The notes under the pieces: generated by a model
The model's database searches: none
The model's input: the letters and a program-made list of their open reading frames with translations, nothing else
What the model was told of the DNA's origin: nothing
Position numbers and translations under genes: made by a program
Assembly: GCA_965178585.1 (NCBI GenBank)
Contig: OZ238267.1
Coordinates: 1,674,001-1,738,000, forward strand
Origin: Marifrigoribacter sp965178585
GTDB lineage: Bacteria; Bacteroidota; Bacteroidia; Flavobacteriales; Flavobacteriaceae
Direction of reading: 5' to 3'
DNA: 64,000 nt
Part shown: positions 26,058-35,236 of the stretch, in pieces
Layout of the letters: every line of letters starts with the position of its first letter
Position numbering within the stretch: the stretch's first letter is position 1

Positions 26058-28556
26058 TTATTTACCAATTGATAGTAAGTTTGCAAATAATCTATAAGCA
26101 CCTGAGACACCCGCAGGTAATTCTCTAAAGAAACTTATCCCCGTATAAATATAATACCCTTTTCCATAGGGTGCAACTAATAAAGAGCCTTTAGTTTGCT
26201 TACTGTTTTTGTCGTTCATCCCTAATATGGGAGTAAATTCTTTTGCCCACTTATTTGGAAAATAAAGACCTCTTTCTTGTACCCACTTATCAAAATCAGC
26301 ATCAGTAATTTTATTTGGATAATTTAAAACAGAATGATCTTTAGCAAGTAAAGATACTTCCGAAAATTCATCAGTAACTCGGTCTCTTGAAAGTTCTAAT
26401 TGATAGGGTGAAATATCTTTAGTTACTAATCTATGACTAGTATTGTATTGAAGAATTAATGTACCTCCTTGTTTAACATATTTGTTTAACTCTGTCTGTT
26501 TAAATGCTAATTCAGGTACTGTATTATAAGCTCTAATCCCAACAACTATTGCATCAAATTGAGAAATATTTTCTAAAGATATTTCAGTTGGTAAAATACT
26601 GGTTACTTGATAACCAATTTGTTCTAAGCTTTCTGGAATTGCATCTCCTGCACCATTAATATAACCAATGTTTTCTCCTCTTTTTTCAATATTTATATAT
26701 ACCACTTTTGCTTCTGCATCCATTAAAACTTGTTGCAACGGAATGTATTCATAATCTATGGTAAATAATTCTTTGTGATAGGATTTGTTACCTATTTTTA
26801 CAATGGGTTTTAGTTTTCCTTCACCTTGTTTTTTAGGAGGAGTTACATTAAATTGCAAAGTGGCATCATCTCCTTTTTTTAAAATTGAAAATTCTTGGGA
26901 TTCAGGTGAAACTATCCAACCTTCAGGTGCCTGAAGAATTATAGAGCCATTTAAATTATCATTTCCAGCTTTTACAATTACGGGTATTTGTTTAGAATTG
27001 TTATCAGAAAATAATATTACTTTTTCAGGAATACTTGTGGTAGCTTCAGGTAAAACATCAAAAGGTTGATAAACTTCTCCTTTTACAGGGTCATTAAATT
27101 TGTATACTAGATTTCTATGAAAATCAATGTTTTTTCCATTAATAATTAGATGAAAAGTAATAGGGAAGTCCATAGATTTCTCAGGAATACCTATTAGACT
27201 TTTATCACTTACTTGATACATTCCAATAGTTCCTTCTTCTTTTAACCAATAAGGACTGCTATACTCATCATCATAAAATGTTTCCTCGGTACTTTCTATG
27301 GTATATTTTTTATTGAATTTTAAAGGTGTTGTCTTTAAACTAGCAGGGAATGTTATAATAGGTGAATCAATGTAACCAATTTCAATATTTGCATTCGACC
27401 TATTAATCGCTTCAATAGTAACTTTAAGATCTCCATTAGGAATAACATTTTGTTGATCTGTAACCGCTTCTAAATACAATCCAGCACAATCTGCAATAAG
27501 ACTCTTAATTTCTTCTAATTTAACGGTTTTCCAATGACCTTGTGGAAGATTAACTAATAATTCATATGCTTCCAACAACTGAGGAATCATTAATGAAGGG
27601 TCTTTAAAATTGAAGCTATCTTCTAAATTATATAGTATATCACCAATCTCTTTACCTCCTTTAATACGTGACCAAGTAGTATCTATACCATCAAATAAAT
27701 TAGCTTTATTTTTAGGAAACTCACCTTTAAGAAACTCCAAATATTCAGTTTGGTTTCCTCGAATTCCTGTATTTCCAAAACCTTGTGATTTATGCATACT
27801 TCTGCTTAAAGCAGCTATTTCGCCATTCGACAATCCTAAATCTGAGTAATAATTTCCTGTTTCTACATCTACTAAATTAGTTTTATCTGCTTTTTCAAAC
27901 TTTTCTTTAGATCCATAAAACCACCAAGAAGTATTAAAAAACAAACGCTTTGGTTGCCAAGTTCCATATTTTTGAGCAGACTCTGTATATTGGTTTGAAT
28001 CTCCAACTAAATCAAATGCTTCAAAGCTTAGCATAGCAGAGGATGTATGGTGTCCGTGAGTGCTTCCAGGATTTCTATGATTAAAACGATTTATAATTAT
28101 ATCTGGTTGGAAACGTCTTATATTTAATACTACATCACTTAAAACCTCTTCTTTATTCCATATTTCAAGAGTTTCAACTGGATGTTTAGAATATCCAAAA
28201 TCATTAGCTCTTGTAAAAAATTGTTCCCCACCATCAGTTTTCCTAGCAGCTAATAGCTCCTGGGTTCTAATTACACCCAATAGTTCTCTAATTTCTGGCC
28301 CCACTAAATTTTGACCTCCATCGCCTCTAGTCATAGACAAATAGGCAGTCCTAGCATGAAGATCGTTTGATAAATAAGAAATTAAACGAGTATTTTCATC
28401 ATCAGGATGTGCAGCGATATACATTGCAGATCCTAAAAAGTTTAACTTTTGAAGTTTATGATATATTTCTGAAGATGTTGGTTTTTCCGGTTGTTGTGCA
28501 AATAAAGAGGTAATACTTATTAAAACTGAAAATATTACAAAGGTAAATTTTGTCAT
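26058..28556 (-). CDS. large PIG-L family deacetylase with C-terminal extra domains
   Basis: This 832-residue secreted protein begins with a signal peptide (MTKFTFVIFSVLISITSLFAQ). Residues about 40-300 form a PIG-L/LmbE deacetylase domain with zinc motif AAHPDDENTR (His50, Asp52, Asp53) and a GHHTSS segment near 170 carrying the third ligand. A beta-rich central region (about 360-600) follows, and the C-terminal part (about 610-830) has a GATase1-like Rossmann fold with FDAIVVGIRAYN and QGGTLILQYNTSHR. PIG-L enzymes remove N-acetyl groups from GlcNAc-type sugars. This is far longer than BshB and therefore not assigned to bacillithiol. Its neighbour is the symporter, suggesting that a released sugar may be imported. 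Confidence 0.88.
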   Translation of the reverse strand: MTKFTFVIFSVLISITSLFAQQPEKPTSSEIYHKLQKLNFLGSAMYIAAHPDDENTRLISYLSNDLHARTAYLSMTRGDGGQNLVGPEIRELLGVIRTQELLAARKTDGGEQFFTRANDFGYSKHPVETLEIWNKEEVLSDVVLNIRRFQPDIIINRFNHRNPGSTHGHHTSSAMLSFEAFDLVGDSNQYTESAQKYGTWQPKRLFFNTSWWFYGSKEKFEKADKTNLVDVETGNYYSDLGLSNGEIAALSRSMHKSQGFGNTGIRGNQTEYLEFLKGEFPKNKANLFDGIDTTWSRIKGGKEIGDILYNLEDSFNFKDPSLMIPQLLEAYELLVNLPQGHWKTVKLEEIKSLIADCAGLYLEAVTDQQNVIPNGDLKVTIEAINRSNANIEIGYIDSPIITFPASLKTTPLKFNKKYTIESTEETFYDDEYSSPYWLKEEGTIGMYQVSDKSLIGIPEKSMDFPITFHLIINGKNIDFHRNLVYKFNDPVKGEVYQPFDVLPEATTSIPEKVILFSDNNSKQIPVIVKAGNDNLNGSIILQAPEGWIVSPESQEFSILKKGDDATLQFNVTPPKKQGEGKLKPIVKIGNKSYHKELFTIDYEYIPLQQVLMDAEAKVVYINIEKRGENIGYINGAGDAIPESLEQIGYQVTSILPTEISLENISQFDAIVVGIRAYNTVPELAFKQTELNKYVKQGGTLILQYNTSHRLVTKDISPYQLELSRDRVTDEFSEVSLLAKDHSVLNYPNKITDADFDKWVQERGLYFPNKWAKEFTPILGMNDKNSKQTKGSLLVAPYGKGYYIYTGISFFRELPAGVSGAYRLFANLLSIGK

Positions 28557-28578
28557 GGATAGTGTTATTGGTAATTCT

Positions 28579-28586
28579 CAAATATA
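28579..28586 (-). promoter_or_regulatory. -7 promoter element of the PIG-L gene
   Basis: TATATTTG on the minus strand matches TAnnTTTG exactly and lies about 23 bases before the PIG-L ATG. No convincing -33 box at standard spacing was seen. Confidence 0.5.
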
Positions 28587-28651
28587 CTTAAAAGGCAAAG
28601 GGACTAAAATAATTTAGTGATTTTTTAACAAGTAGTAATGTAAATGAAATA

Positions 28652-29239
28652 TTATAATTCTGAAATTTCTAGTAAGGTTCTATATACTAAGTGAGTAGGC
28701 AACCCCATAACATTAAAAAATGAACCTTCAATTTTATTTATTCCTATATATCCAAGCCATTCTTGAATTCCGTAACTTCCAGCTTTATCAAAGGGTTGGT
28801 AGGTATTTAAATAATACTTTATTTCTTCATCTGTCAATTCATTAAACCAAACTTTTGTAGTGTCATGGATGGTTTTTTGAAAATCTTTTCCTGTAAAAGT
28901 AACCGATGTAAACACTTTATGCATTCTACCACTAAAGGATTTTATCATACGAAAGGCATCTTTCATATCTTTAGGCTTTTCGATAGCTTTTCCATTTTGC
29001 CAAACAATAGTATCACTAGTTATTACAATATCTTTTTCTGAAAGATTCGTAAATGCTGAAGCCTTTAATTTAGATAAATAGTCTGTTATTTCAACCCCTC
29101 GTAAAGTATCTGGGTATACTTCTTCAATTTCTTTTATTTCAATAGAAAAAAATAAATCCAATTCTTTAAAAAAGCGTTGTCTCCGAGGAGATCCTGAAGC
29201 AAGAATTATATTGTAGTTTTTTAGTTTTTCTGAAAGCAT
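28652..29239 (-). CDS. maf: Maf-like nucleoside triphosphate pyrophosphatase
   Basis: This 195-residue protein has the Maf fold. It hydrolyses dTTP, UTP and modified nucleotides to monophosphates, removing them from the pool. Landmarks are ILASGSPRRQRFF near residue 12, the catalytic Asp in ITSDTIVW near residue 68, and the DKAGSYGIQEWLG stretch near residue 150. The TSDTIV form fits the dTTP/UTP subgroup. It is the last gene of a four-gene operon, starting nine bases after ubiA. Confidence 0.93.
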   Translation of the reverse strand: MLSEKLKNYNIILASGSPRRQRFFKELDLFFSIEIKEIEEVYPDTLRGVEITDYLSKLKASAFTNLSEKDIVITSDTIVWQNGKAIEKPKDMKDAFRMIKSFSGRMHKVFTSVTFTGKDFQKTIHDTTKVWFNELTDEEIKYYLNTYQPFDKAGSYGIQEWLGYIGINKIEGSFFNVMGLPTHLVYRTLLEISEL

Positions 29240-29248
29240 AAAAAAAAA

Positions 29249-30163
29249 TTAATTTTGAAATGCAAAGGTATACAACAAAATGGAGCCCATACCCAATAGC
29301 ATAATTACTTTAAGTAATTTAGACAAAATTGTATAATCATTTTTTATTTTTGCATCCCAAATTTTAGCACTGAAGTAAAATAGGGGAGCTAATATGAGAA
29401 CTAAAAAATAAAGAACAGCAAAAGTATAATTGTATAAATGGATATAAATATAATATACGGTTCCAAATATTGCGAATACACTCATTGCAAATACAATGTA
29501 AGAAGCTCTCTTTCTCCCTAATATGATTGGCAATGTCTTTAAGCCTCCATTTTTATCACCATCTACATCTTCAATATCTTTTACAATTTCCCTCATTAAA
29601 TTAATGTAGAAAGCAAAAAATGAATAATTAAGCAGGATACCGAATGCAATAGATTGATGTTCTTGATTTATAAAATTAATGGAAGGGAATAAATCAAATA
29701 AACCTACTATTAGTAAACTAAATGCAACTAATGCAGAAATAATAACATTACCAAAAAATGTAATCGATTTAATAAATGAGGCATATAAATATAAAAGTGC
29801 AGAAATAACAATAAAAAATCCAGCGAATTCTGGTTTCCCTATTTTATTTGATAAATAAAAACCAATACTAACCCCAAGTATGTTTAGAATTATAAAAAGA
29901 TAATTAGCAGTTTTTTCAGAAATTTGATTTCCAACAATTACTTTGTCAGGCTTATTGATTTTATCAATTTCAACATCATAAATGTCATTAATAATATTTC
30001 CTGCAGCAGCTATACAAATAGTAGCTATTATTAATAAAACAAAATAAAAGTTATTGAGTGTAAGATCTGGGCCTAAAGGAATAAACAAACCGTACCTAAT
30101 AAGAGTTTGCATCAAAATTAAAATGAGCAAATTTTGATATCGTATTAATTTTAAATAACTCAA
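29249..30163 (-). CDS. UbiA-family prenyltransferase, geranylgeranylglycerol-phosphate geranylgeranyltransferase-like
   Basis: This 304-residue protein has eight or nine membrane helices. Two Asp-rich motifs bind prenyl diphosphate through Mg2+: NIINDIYDVEIDKINKPDK near residue 57, and DIEDVDGDKNGGLKTLP near residue 196. This spacing belongs to UbiA enzymes, and flavobacterial members of this type are usually named after the archaeal DGGGP synthase. Bacteroidetes do carry GGGP-synthase relatives, so an archaeal-type ether-lipid role is possible but unproven. It sits between kdsC and maf in the operon. Confidence 0.82.
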   Translation of the reverse strand: MSYLKLIRYQNLLILILMQTLIRYGLFIPLGPDLTLNNFYFVLLIIATICIAAAGNIINDIYDVEIDKINKPDKVIVGNQISEKTANYLFIILNILGVSIGFYLSNKIGKPEFAGFFIVISALLYLYASFIKSITFFGNVIISALVAFSLLIVGLFDLFPSINFINQEHQSIAFGILLNYSFFAFYINLMREIVKDIEDVDGDKNGGLKTLPIILGRKRASYIVFAMSVFAIFGTVYYIYIHLYNYTFAVLYFLVLILAPLFYFSAKIWDAKIKNDYTILSKLLKVIMLLGMGSILLYTFAFQN

Positions 30164-30186
30164 AGGAGAAAAATATTTATAGGGTA

Positions 30187-30714
30187 TTAATCGTATTTCG
30201 CACTTACAGTTTCATCGTTCAACCATTTGTTTTGAACCTTTAACACTTGTTCAATAACGTCACGAACACAACCTTTGCCACCTTTTTTATGAGAAACATA
30301 ATTAGATATTCTTTTAATTTCCTGTACAGCATCTTGAGGGCAACAAGCTAACCCAATTTCTTTCATTACTTGCAAGTCAGGAATATCATCTCCCATGTAA
30401 AGCACATTTTCTCTTAGAATCGATTTTTCTTTAAGGTATGCATTCATAGTTTCGGTTTTATGATGTGCTCCTAAATAAATATCTTTTATTCCTAAACCTT
30501 GTAATCGCAATCGTACTCCTTCATTATTTCCTCCAGAGATGATACAAACATTAAATCCTTTGTCAACAGCTGTTTTTAAAGCAAATCCATCTTTTGTGTG
30601 CATTTTTCGATACATATCACCATTAGTTGCAACGATAATAGATCCATCGGTAAGTACACCGTCAACATCAAAAATTAAGGTAGTAATTTGATTTAGATAT
30701 TCCTTATAACTCAT
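30187..30714 (-). CDS. KdsC-like HAD phosphatase (KDO 8-phosphate phosphatase family)
   Basis: This 175-residue HAD-IIIA enzyme has FDVDGVLTDGS (Asp16 and Asp18) as motif I, IISGGNNEGV as motif II and MGDDIPDLQVM as motif IV. The short length and lack of a cap domain match KdsC, which forms tetramers and dephosphorylates KDO 8-phosphate for lipid A core synthesis. N-terminal and C-terminal segments fit the flavobacterial form. It overlaps the flow of the operon: one base separates it from the upstream DUF2520 gene, and 23 bases separate it from ubiA. The exact substrate is inferred from family. Confidence 0.85.
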   Translation of the reverse strand: MSYKEYLNQITTLIFDVDGVLTDGSIIVATNGDMYRKMHTKDGFALKTAVDKGFNVCIISGGNNEGVRLRLQGLGIKDIYLGAHHKTETMNAYLKEKSILRENVLYMGDDIPDLQVMKEIGLACCPQDAVQEIKRISNYVSHKKGGKGCVRDVIEQVLKVQNKWLNDETVSAKYD

Positions 30715-30715
30715 A

Positions 30716-31477
30716 TTATAGATTATTATATTTTTTCAATATTGCATTTGTTAAATTTTGATAGAGCTCTTCATAAGGGCTATCATTTAACAAATGTAAA
30801 TGTTTTTCAATTGTTTTTTTATCATTCCTTTTTGCAGGTCCCGTTTGAGCTTCAGCAGGAGTGAGGTATTCTATTTTTTTTGCTGTTTCTAGTATTAAAG
30901 GTTTAAGCAAATCAAATGGTAAGGCTTGTTCTTCTAATAAATCATTACCGACTTGATATAAATAATTCACAAAATTATTTACGATTACAGCACTTAGGTG
31001 AATTTTCTCTCTTTCATTGGAAGTTAATTCAATTACTTTGTTAGAAATAGAATCCCCAAGTTTTTTTAATAATAAAGTATCTGAAGGGTTTGAAGCTTCA
31101 ATACAAATAGGAATTTCAGAAAAATTGACAGAACTATTTTTTGAAAATGTTTGTAATGGGTAAATAACTCCCTTTCGATTTTTATTAGATAACGCTTCCA
31201 TAGCAACACTTCCAGAGGTATGAACAACTAAGTTATCTTTAAAAGGTAATTTACCTGAAAACGATTTAATGGCATCATCTGGAACAGCAATAATATAAAT
31301 AGTTGCTTTTTTAATTTTATTTAATGAACTTGTTGTTTCTACGGTTGAAGAATAATAATCCAATGATTTTTTATTTCTGTTGTAAACCTGTATTACTTCA
31401 AATTCTGTTAAATTATTAATAGCATCAAACAAATGAGTTGCAAGATTACCAGCTCCTAATAAAACGATAGATTTCAT
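30716..31477 (-). CDS. Rossmann-like DUF2520 dehydrogenase-family protein
   Basis: This 253-residue protein begins with an NAD(P)-binding motif LLGAGNLATHLF near residue 6, has YIIAVPDDAIK near residue 81 and HTSGSVAMEAL near residue 105, and ends in a helical C-terminal domain that is DUF2520. It looks like a NADP-dependent beta-hydroxyacid or proline-reductase relative of unknown substrate. It leads the kdsC-ubiA-maf operon. The promoter region facing the hemoglobin gene contains TATCTTCG, one base off TAnnTTTG, about ten bases before its ATG. Confidence 0.85.
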   Translation of the reverse strand: MKSIVLLGAGNLATHLFDAINNLTEFEVIQVYNRNKKSLDYYSSTVETTSSLNKIKKATIYIIAVPDDAIKSFSGKLPFKDNLVVHTSGSVAMEALSNKNRKGVIYPLQTFSKNSSVNFSEIPICIEASNPSDTLLLKKLGDSISNKVIELTSNEREKIHLSAVIVNNFVNYLYQVGNDLLEEQALPFDLLKPLILETAKKIEYLTPAEAQTGPAKRNDKKTIEKHLHLLNDSPYEELYQNLTNAILKKYNNL

Positions 31478-31530
31478 AATACGAAGATAATAATATTTAA
31501 AAGTTAATAGCGTGCTATATTATGAAACTA

Positions 31531-31538
31531 TACATTTG
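31531..31538 (+). promoter_or_regulatory. -7 promoter element of the hemoglobin gene
   Basis: TACATTTG matches TAnnTTTG exactly, 30 bases before the truncated hemoglobin ATG. The -33 region is weak. Confidence 0.5.
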
Positions 31539-31567
31539 CAAAGACTTAATTTAATGATAACATTCAT

Positions 31568-31960
31568 ATGAATAAAAATGATATTAAATCTCGTGAAGAC
31601 ATTACTGTTTTAATACATGCTTTTTACACAGAAGTTAGAGAGGACCAATTATTAGGGCCTATTTTTAATTCTATGATAACCGATTGGGATAAACATTTAG
31701 ATTTATTGGTAGATTTCTGGGAAACAAATTTATTTTTTATCAAAAAATATACGGGTAATCCTTTGGCTGCACATGTAAGGGCAGATAAATTTCATGATCA
31801 TTCTATTAATGAATACCATTTTGGGATTTGGTTAAACCTTTGGTTTAAAAACATAGATGCTTTATTTGAAGGAGATAATGCTCAATTAGCAAAGAATAGA
31901 GCTCGGAATATGAGTACGTTTATGAATATGGAAATTTTTAAAAGTAAGCCAAAACTGTAA
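31568..31960 (+). CDS. group III truncated hemoglobin
   Basis: This 130-residue globin has the 2-over-2 helical layout. Features are FYTEVREDQLLGPIFN near residue 17, a DFWETNLFF region near residue 55, PLAAHVRADKFHDHSINEYHF around residues 70-90 with the proximal histidine region, and the WLNLWFKNIDALF segment. Group III members bind oxygen or NO and may detoxify nitrogen oxides or peroxide. No signal peptide is present, so it is cytoplasmic. It sits divergently from DUF2520 and before ccsBA, in keeping with haem-related neighbours. Confidence 0.9.
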   Translation: MNKNDIKSREDITVLIHAFYTEVREDQLLGPIFNSMITDWDKHLDLLVDFWETNLFFIKKYTGNPLAAHVRADKFHDHSINEYHFGIWLNLWFKNIDALFEGDNAQLAKNRARNMSTFMNMEIFKSKPKL

Positions 31961-32005
31961 TTTCAAACATTAACAATAATCATAATAATACTAAATGTAA
32001 TTACT

Positions 32006-32013
32006 TAAATTTG
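32006..32013 (+). promoter_or_regulatory. -7 promoter element of the first ccsBA
   Basis: TAAATTTG is an exact TAnnTTTG match 17 bases before the ccsBA ATG. Confidence 0.5.
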
Positions 32014-32030
32014 CATCAAATTAACAATCT

Positions 32031-35000
32031 ATGATAAAGAAAATCTTTTCAGTTCTTTTTTCTACGCGTTTAACTGCTATTTTATTTATAGTTTTTGCTG
32101 CTGCTATGGCAACAGGAACTTTTTTAGATGCTTCTGCAGAAACTTCTCCAACTCCTTATACTCGAGAATTAGTATATAATACCTGGTGGTTTGAGGCTAT
32201 TATGGCTTTATTTATGATTAATTTTATTGGTAATATTGGTAAATATCGTCTGTTTCGAAAAGAAAAATGGGCAACCTTGACACTGCACTTAGCATTTATA
32301 TTAATTCTTTTTGGAGCTTTTATAACGAGATATATAAGTTTTGAAGGAATGATGCATATTCGCGAAGGAGCAACTGAAAATACGATGCTTTCTTCTGATA
32401 CGTACCTAACTACTTTTATTGATGGTGATTATGAAGTTGACGGAGTCCCTCAAAGAAGAACCCTTTCACCAAAACCAATTAGATTATCCGAAAGATTGGA
32501 TAATGATTTTGAAATTAACACGGACTATAATGGTCAGGAAGTATCAATTAAATACCTTGATTATATTAGTAATGCTAAAGAAGGAGTAGTTCCTTCAGAT
32601 GATGGAAAAGATTATTTGAAAATTGTTGAAGCTGGTGGAGGTGAACGTCATGATCATTGGATAGGTGATGGTGATATTCTAAATATTCATAATGTTTTAG
32701 TTTCATTAAATAAACCTACAGAAGGTGCTATTAATTTAATGCATAAAGATGGAGCCTATTCAATTTCTTCACCTTTTGAGGGAGAATGGATGCGTATGGC
32801 GGATAGAGCGACTGGTGCTCTAGTTACCGACTCAATACAGCCATTAAATTTACGTTCATTATATCAAGTAGCTAATATGGCATTTGTGCTTCCTGAAGGT
32901 GTAATGCCTGGAAAGTTTGGAGTTTTAAAAGCGCCTGAAAATGAAAAGACTAACATTAATGCTGTTACTGTGGAAGTTTCATCTAATGGGGAAACTAAAA
33001 CGGTTGATGTACTAGGGGGGGCTGGAGTAACTAGAAACCCAGTGGCTACAGAAATAGCTGGTCTTAAGGTATATTTAACTTATGGGTCAAAAGAATATAA
33101 ACTTCCATTTAGTATCACTTTAAATGATTTTATAGCTGATAAATATCCAGGAACACAAAAAAATTATTCTGCCTTTAAAAGCAAAGTTACTGTAAATAAA
33201 AGCGAAACGGATTTTTATGATTATGAGATTTTTATGAATAATATTCTTGATGAGCAGGGTTATCGTTTTTTCCAGTCATCCTTTGATGGAGATGAAAAAG
33301 GGACTATTCTTTCAGTAAATCATGATTTTTGGGGCACTTGGATTACTTATATAGGTTATGCCTTACTCTATTTTGGTTTATTAGCTATATTATTTGATAA
33401 GAATACTCGTTTTGCAGTTCTGAAAAAAATGTTGAAAAAAGTAAAAGAAAAGAAAGCAGCATTGACAACCATATTAGTATTGTTACTTTCATTTTCTGGT
33501 TTTTCACAAGATTCAACTTCACATAGAACCAAAATATCAAAGCATAAATTGGATTCTATCATATTTGAGAATGTAGTAACCAAAGAACACGCTGCAAAAT
33601 TTGCACATTTGGTGATTCAGGATAATGGTAGAATGAAACCTGTGAATACTTTTGCAAGTGAGTTACTTAGAAAAATTAGTAGAAAAAATGATTATGAAGG
33701 ATTAGATGCAAATCAAGTATTTGTGTCTATGGTTGAGTTTCCGAGGCTTTGGCTAGAAGTACCTATTATGTCATTAAAAAGAGGAAACGATAGTATTCGA
33801 GAGATTATAGGAATTCCTAAGGATTCCAAGTATTTCTCATTAATGGATTTAATTGATGAAGAAGGTAATAATAAATTAGGTCCTTATATTGAAGAAGCTT
33901 CTAAAACTGTAAATAAAAATCAGTTTCAAAAAGATTTCATGAAAGCCTATGAAAACTTTTATTTATTAAATGAAGCATTAAGTGGTACTATATTTAAAAT
34001 ATTTCCAATTCCAAATGATGATAATAATCGTTGGGTATCTTACCCTGAATTAGATCAAGTTAATTATAGCAAAAAGGATTCTGCAATTGCTAAAAATATA
34101 CTTCCTTATTATTTTGAAGTATTAAGAGAAGCAAGAAAGGATGGAAATTATGATACTGCTGATGATTTACTTTCTGGAATTACTAAATTTCAAAATGAAT
34201 TTGGAGCAGCTGTAATGCCTTCAGAAAATAAAGTTAAAGCAGAAGTTCTTTATAATGAAGTGGATATATTCAATAAACTATACAAATATTTTGCAGTGTT
34301 TGGTATGTTGATGTTTGTGTTTATTATTATTCAGATATTTAATGAAAGTAAACCTATTAATACTATTGTTAAGTTTTTTAAATATATTATTTGGATATTA
34401 TTTATTCTACTTACTATAGGTTTGATAGCTAGATGGTATATAAGTGGTCATGCTCCTTGGAGTGATGCTTACGAATCTATTATTTATGTAGGATGGGCTA
34501 CAGTAATGTTTGGCTTAACCCTTGGAAGAAAGAGTTATTTAACCATTGCATCTACTGCTTTTGTTGCTGCAATCATATTATGGGTAGCACACGAAAACTG
34601 GATAGACCCTTCAATTTCTAATTTACAGCCTGTTTTAGATAGTTATTGGTTAATGATTCACGTTGCTGTTATTGTTGCTAGTTATGGTCCCTTTACATTA
34701 GGAATGATCTTAGGACTAACATCTTTATTACTTATTGTACTTACCAACAAAAAGAATTTCAAAAAAATGGACCTTAATATAAAAGAACTTACCATTATTA
34801 CAGAAATGGCTTTAACTGTTGGTTTAGTAATGTTAGTTATTGGAAACTTTTTAGGAGGACAATGGGCAAATGAAAGTTGGGGACGTTATTGGGGTTGGGA
34901 TCCAAAAGAAACTTGGGCATTAATAAGTATAATGATTTATGCTTTTGTAATTCATATGCGATTAATTCCTGGTTTAAGAGGAAGATGGACTTTTAATTTT

Positions 35001-35195
35001 GCTTCAGTGGTTGCTTATGCATCGATTATGATGACTTATTTTGGAGTTAATTTCTATTTGGCAGGATTGCATTCGTATGCAAGTGGGGACGCACCAGTTA
35101 CTCCTAACTTTGTTTGGTACTTTACCGCTTTTGTATTTATTTTAGGTGCAGCTGCATACTTTAATTATAAAAAACACTATACAAAAAAAGGGTAA
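32031..35195 (+). CDS. cytochrome c synthase CcsBA (fused ResB-ResC), copy 1
   Basis: This 1054-residue protein fuses ResB (CcsB) and ResC (CcsA). The CcsB part has three N-terminal helices around residues 10-110, a large periplasmic region to about residue 430, and another helix near 440. A second periplasmic stretch spans about residues 485-750. The CcsA part from about residue 755 to the end carries the haem-handling WWD motif in WGRYWGWDPKETWALI (near residue 950), plus conserved His residues in ISGHAPWSDAYES and VHMR-type positions. CcsBA attaches haem to CXXCH motifs outside the membrane. A second copy is at 52118-55252. Confidence 0.93.
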   Translation: MIKKIFSVLFSTRLTAILFIVFAAAMATGTFLDASAETSPTPYTRELVYNTWWFEAIMALFMINFIGNIGKYRLFRKEKWATLTLHLAFILILFGAFITRYISFEGMMHIREGATENTMLSSDTYLTTFIDGDYEVDGVPQRRTLSPKPIRLSERLDNDFEINTDYNGQEVSIKYLDYISNAKEGVVPSDDGKDYLKIVEAGGGERHDHWIGDGDILNIHNVLVSLNKPTEGAINLMHKDGAYSISSPFEGEWMRMADRATGALVTDSIQPLNLRSLYQVANMAFVLPEGVMPGKFGVLKAPENEKTNINAVTVEVSSNGETKTVDVLGGAGVTRNPVATEIAGLKVYLTYGSKEYKLPFSITLNDFIADKYPGTQKNYSAFKSKVTVNKSETDFYDYEIFMNNILDEQGYRFFQSSFDGDEKGTILSVNHDFWGTWITYIGYALLYFGLLAILFDKNTRFAVLKKMLKKVKEKKAALTTILVLLLSFSGFSQDSTSHRTKISKHKLDSIIFENVVTKEHAAKFAHLVIQDNGRMKPVNTFASELLRKISRKNDYEGLDANQVFVSMVEFPRLWLEVPIMSLKRGNDSIREIIGIPKDSKYFSLMDLIDEEGNNKLGPYIEEASKTVNKNQFQKDFMKAYENFYLLNEALSGTIFKIFPIPNDDNNRWVSYPELDQVNYSKKDSAIAKNILPYYFEVLREARKDGNYDTADDLLSGITKFQNEFGAAVMPSENKVKAEVLYNEVDIFNKLYKYFAVFGMLMFVFIIIQIFNESKPINTIVKFFKYIIWILFILLTIGLIARWYISGHAPWSDAYESIIYVGWATVMFGLTLGRKSYLTIASTAFVAAIILWVAHENWIDPSISNLQPVLDSYWLMIHVAVIVASYGPFTLGMILGLTSLLLIVLTNKKNFKKMDLNIKELTIITEMALTVGLVMLVIGNFLGGQWANESWGRYWGWDPKETWALISIMIYAFVIHMRLIPGLRGRWTFNFASVVAYASIMMTYFGVNFYLAGLHSYASGDAPVTPNFVWYFTAFVFILGAAAYFNYKKHYTKKG

Positions 35196-35217
35196 ACTAA
35201 TTAAAGCTTACCCTTTT
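35186..35217. terminator. bidirectional terminator between ccsBA and the LuxR-type gene
   Basis: The arms AAAAGGGTAA (35186-35195) and TTACCCTTTT (35208-35217) pair fully over ten bases with a 12-base loop. The left arm contains the ccsBA stop codon. Flanking A and T runs let it work on both strands for the two convergent genes. Confidence 0.75.
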
Positions 35218-35236
35218 AAATTAATTGTTGAAATTT

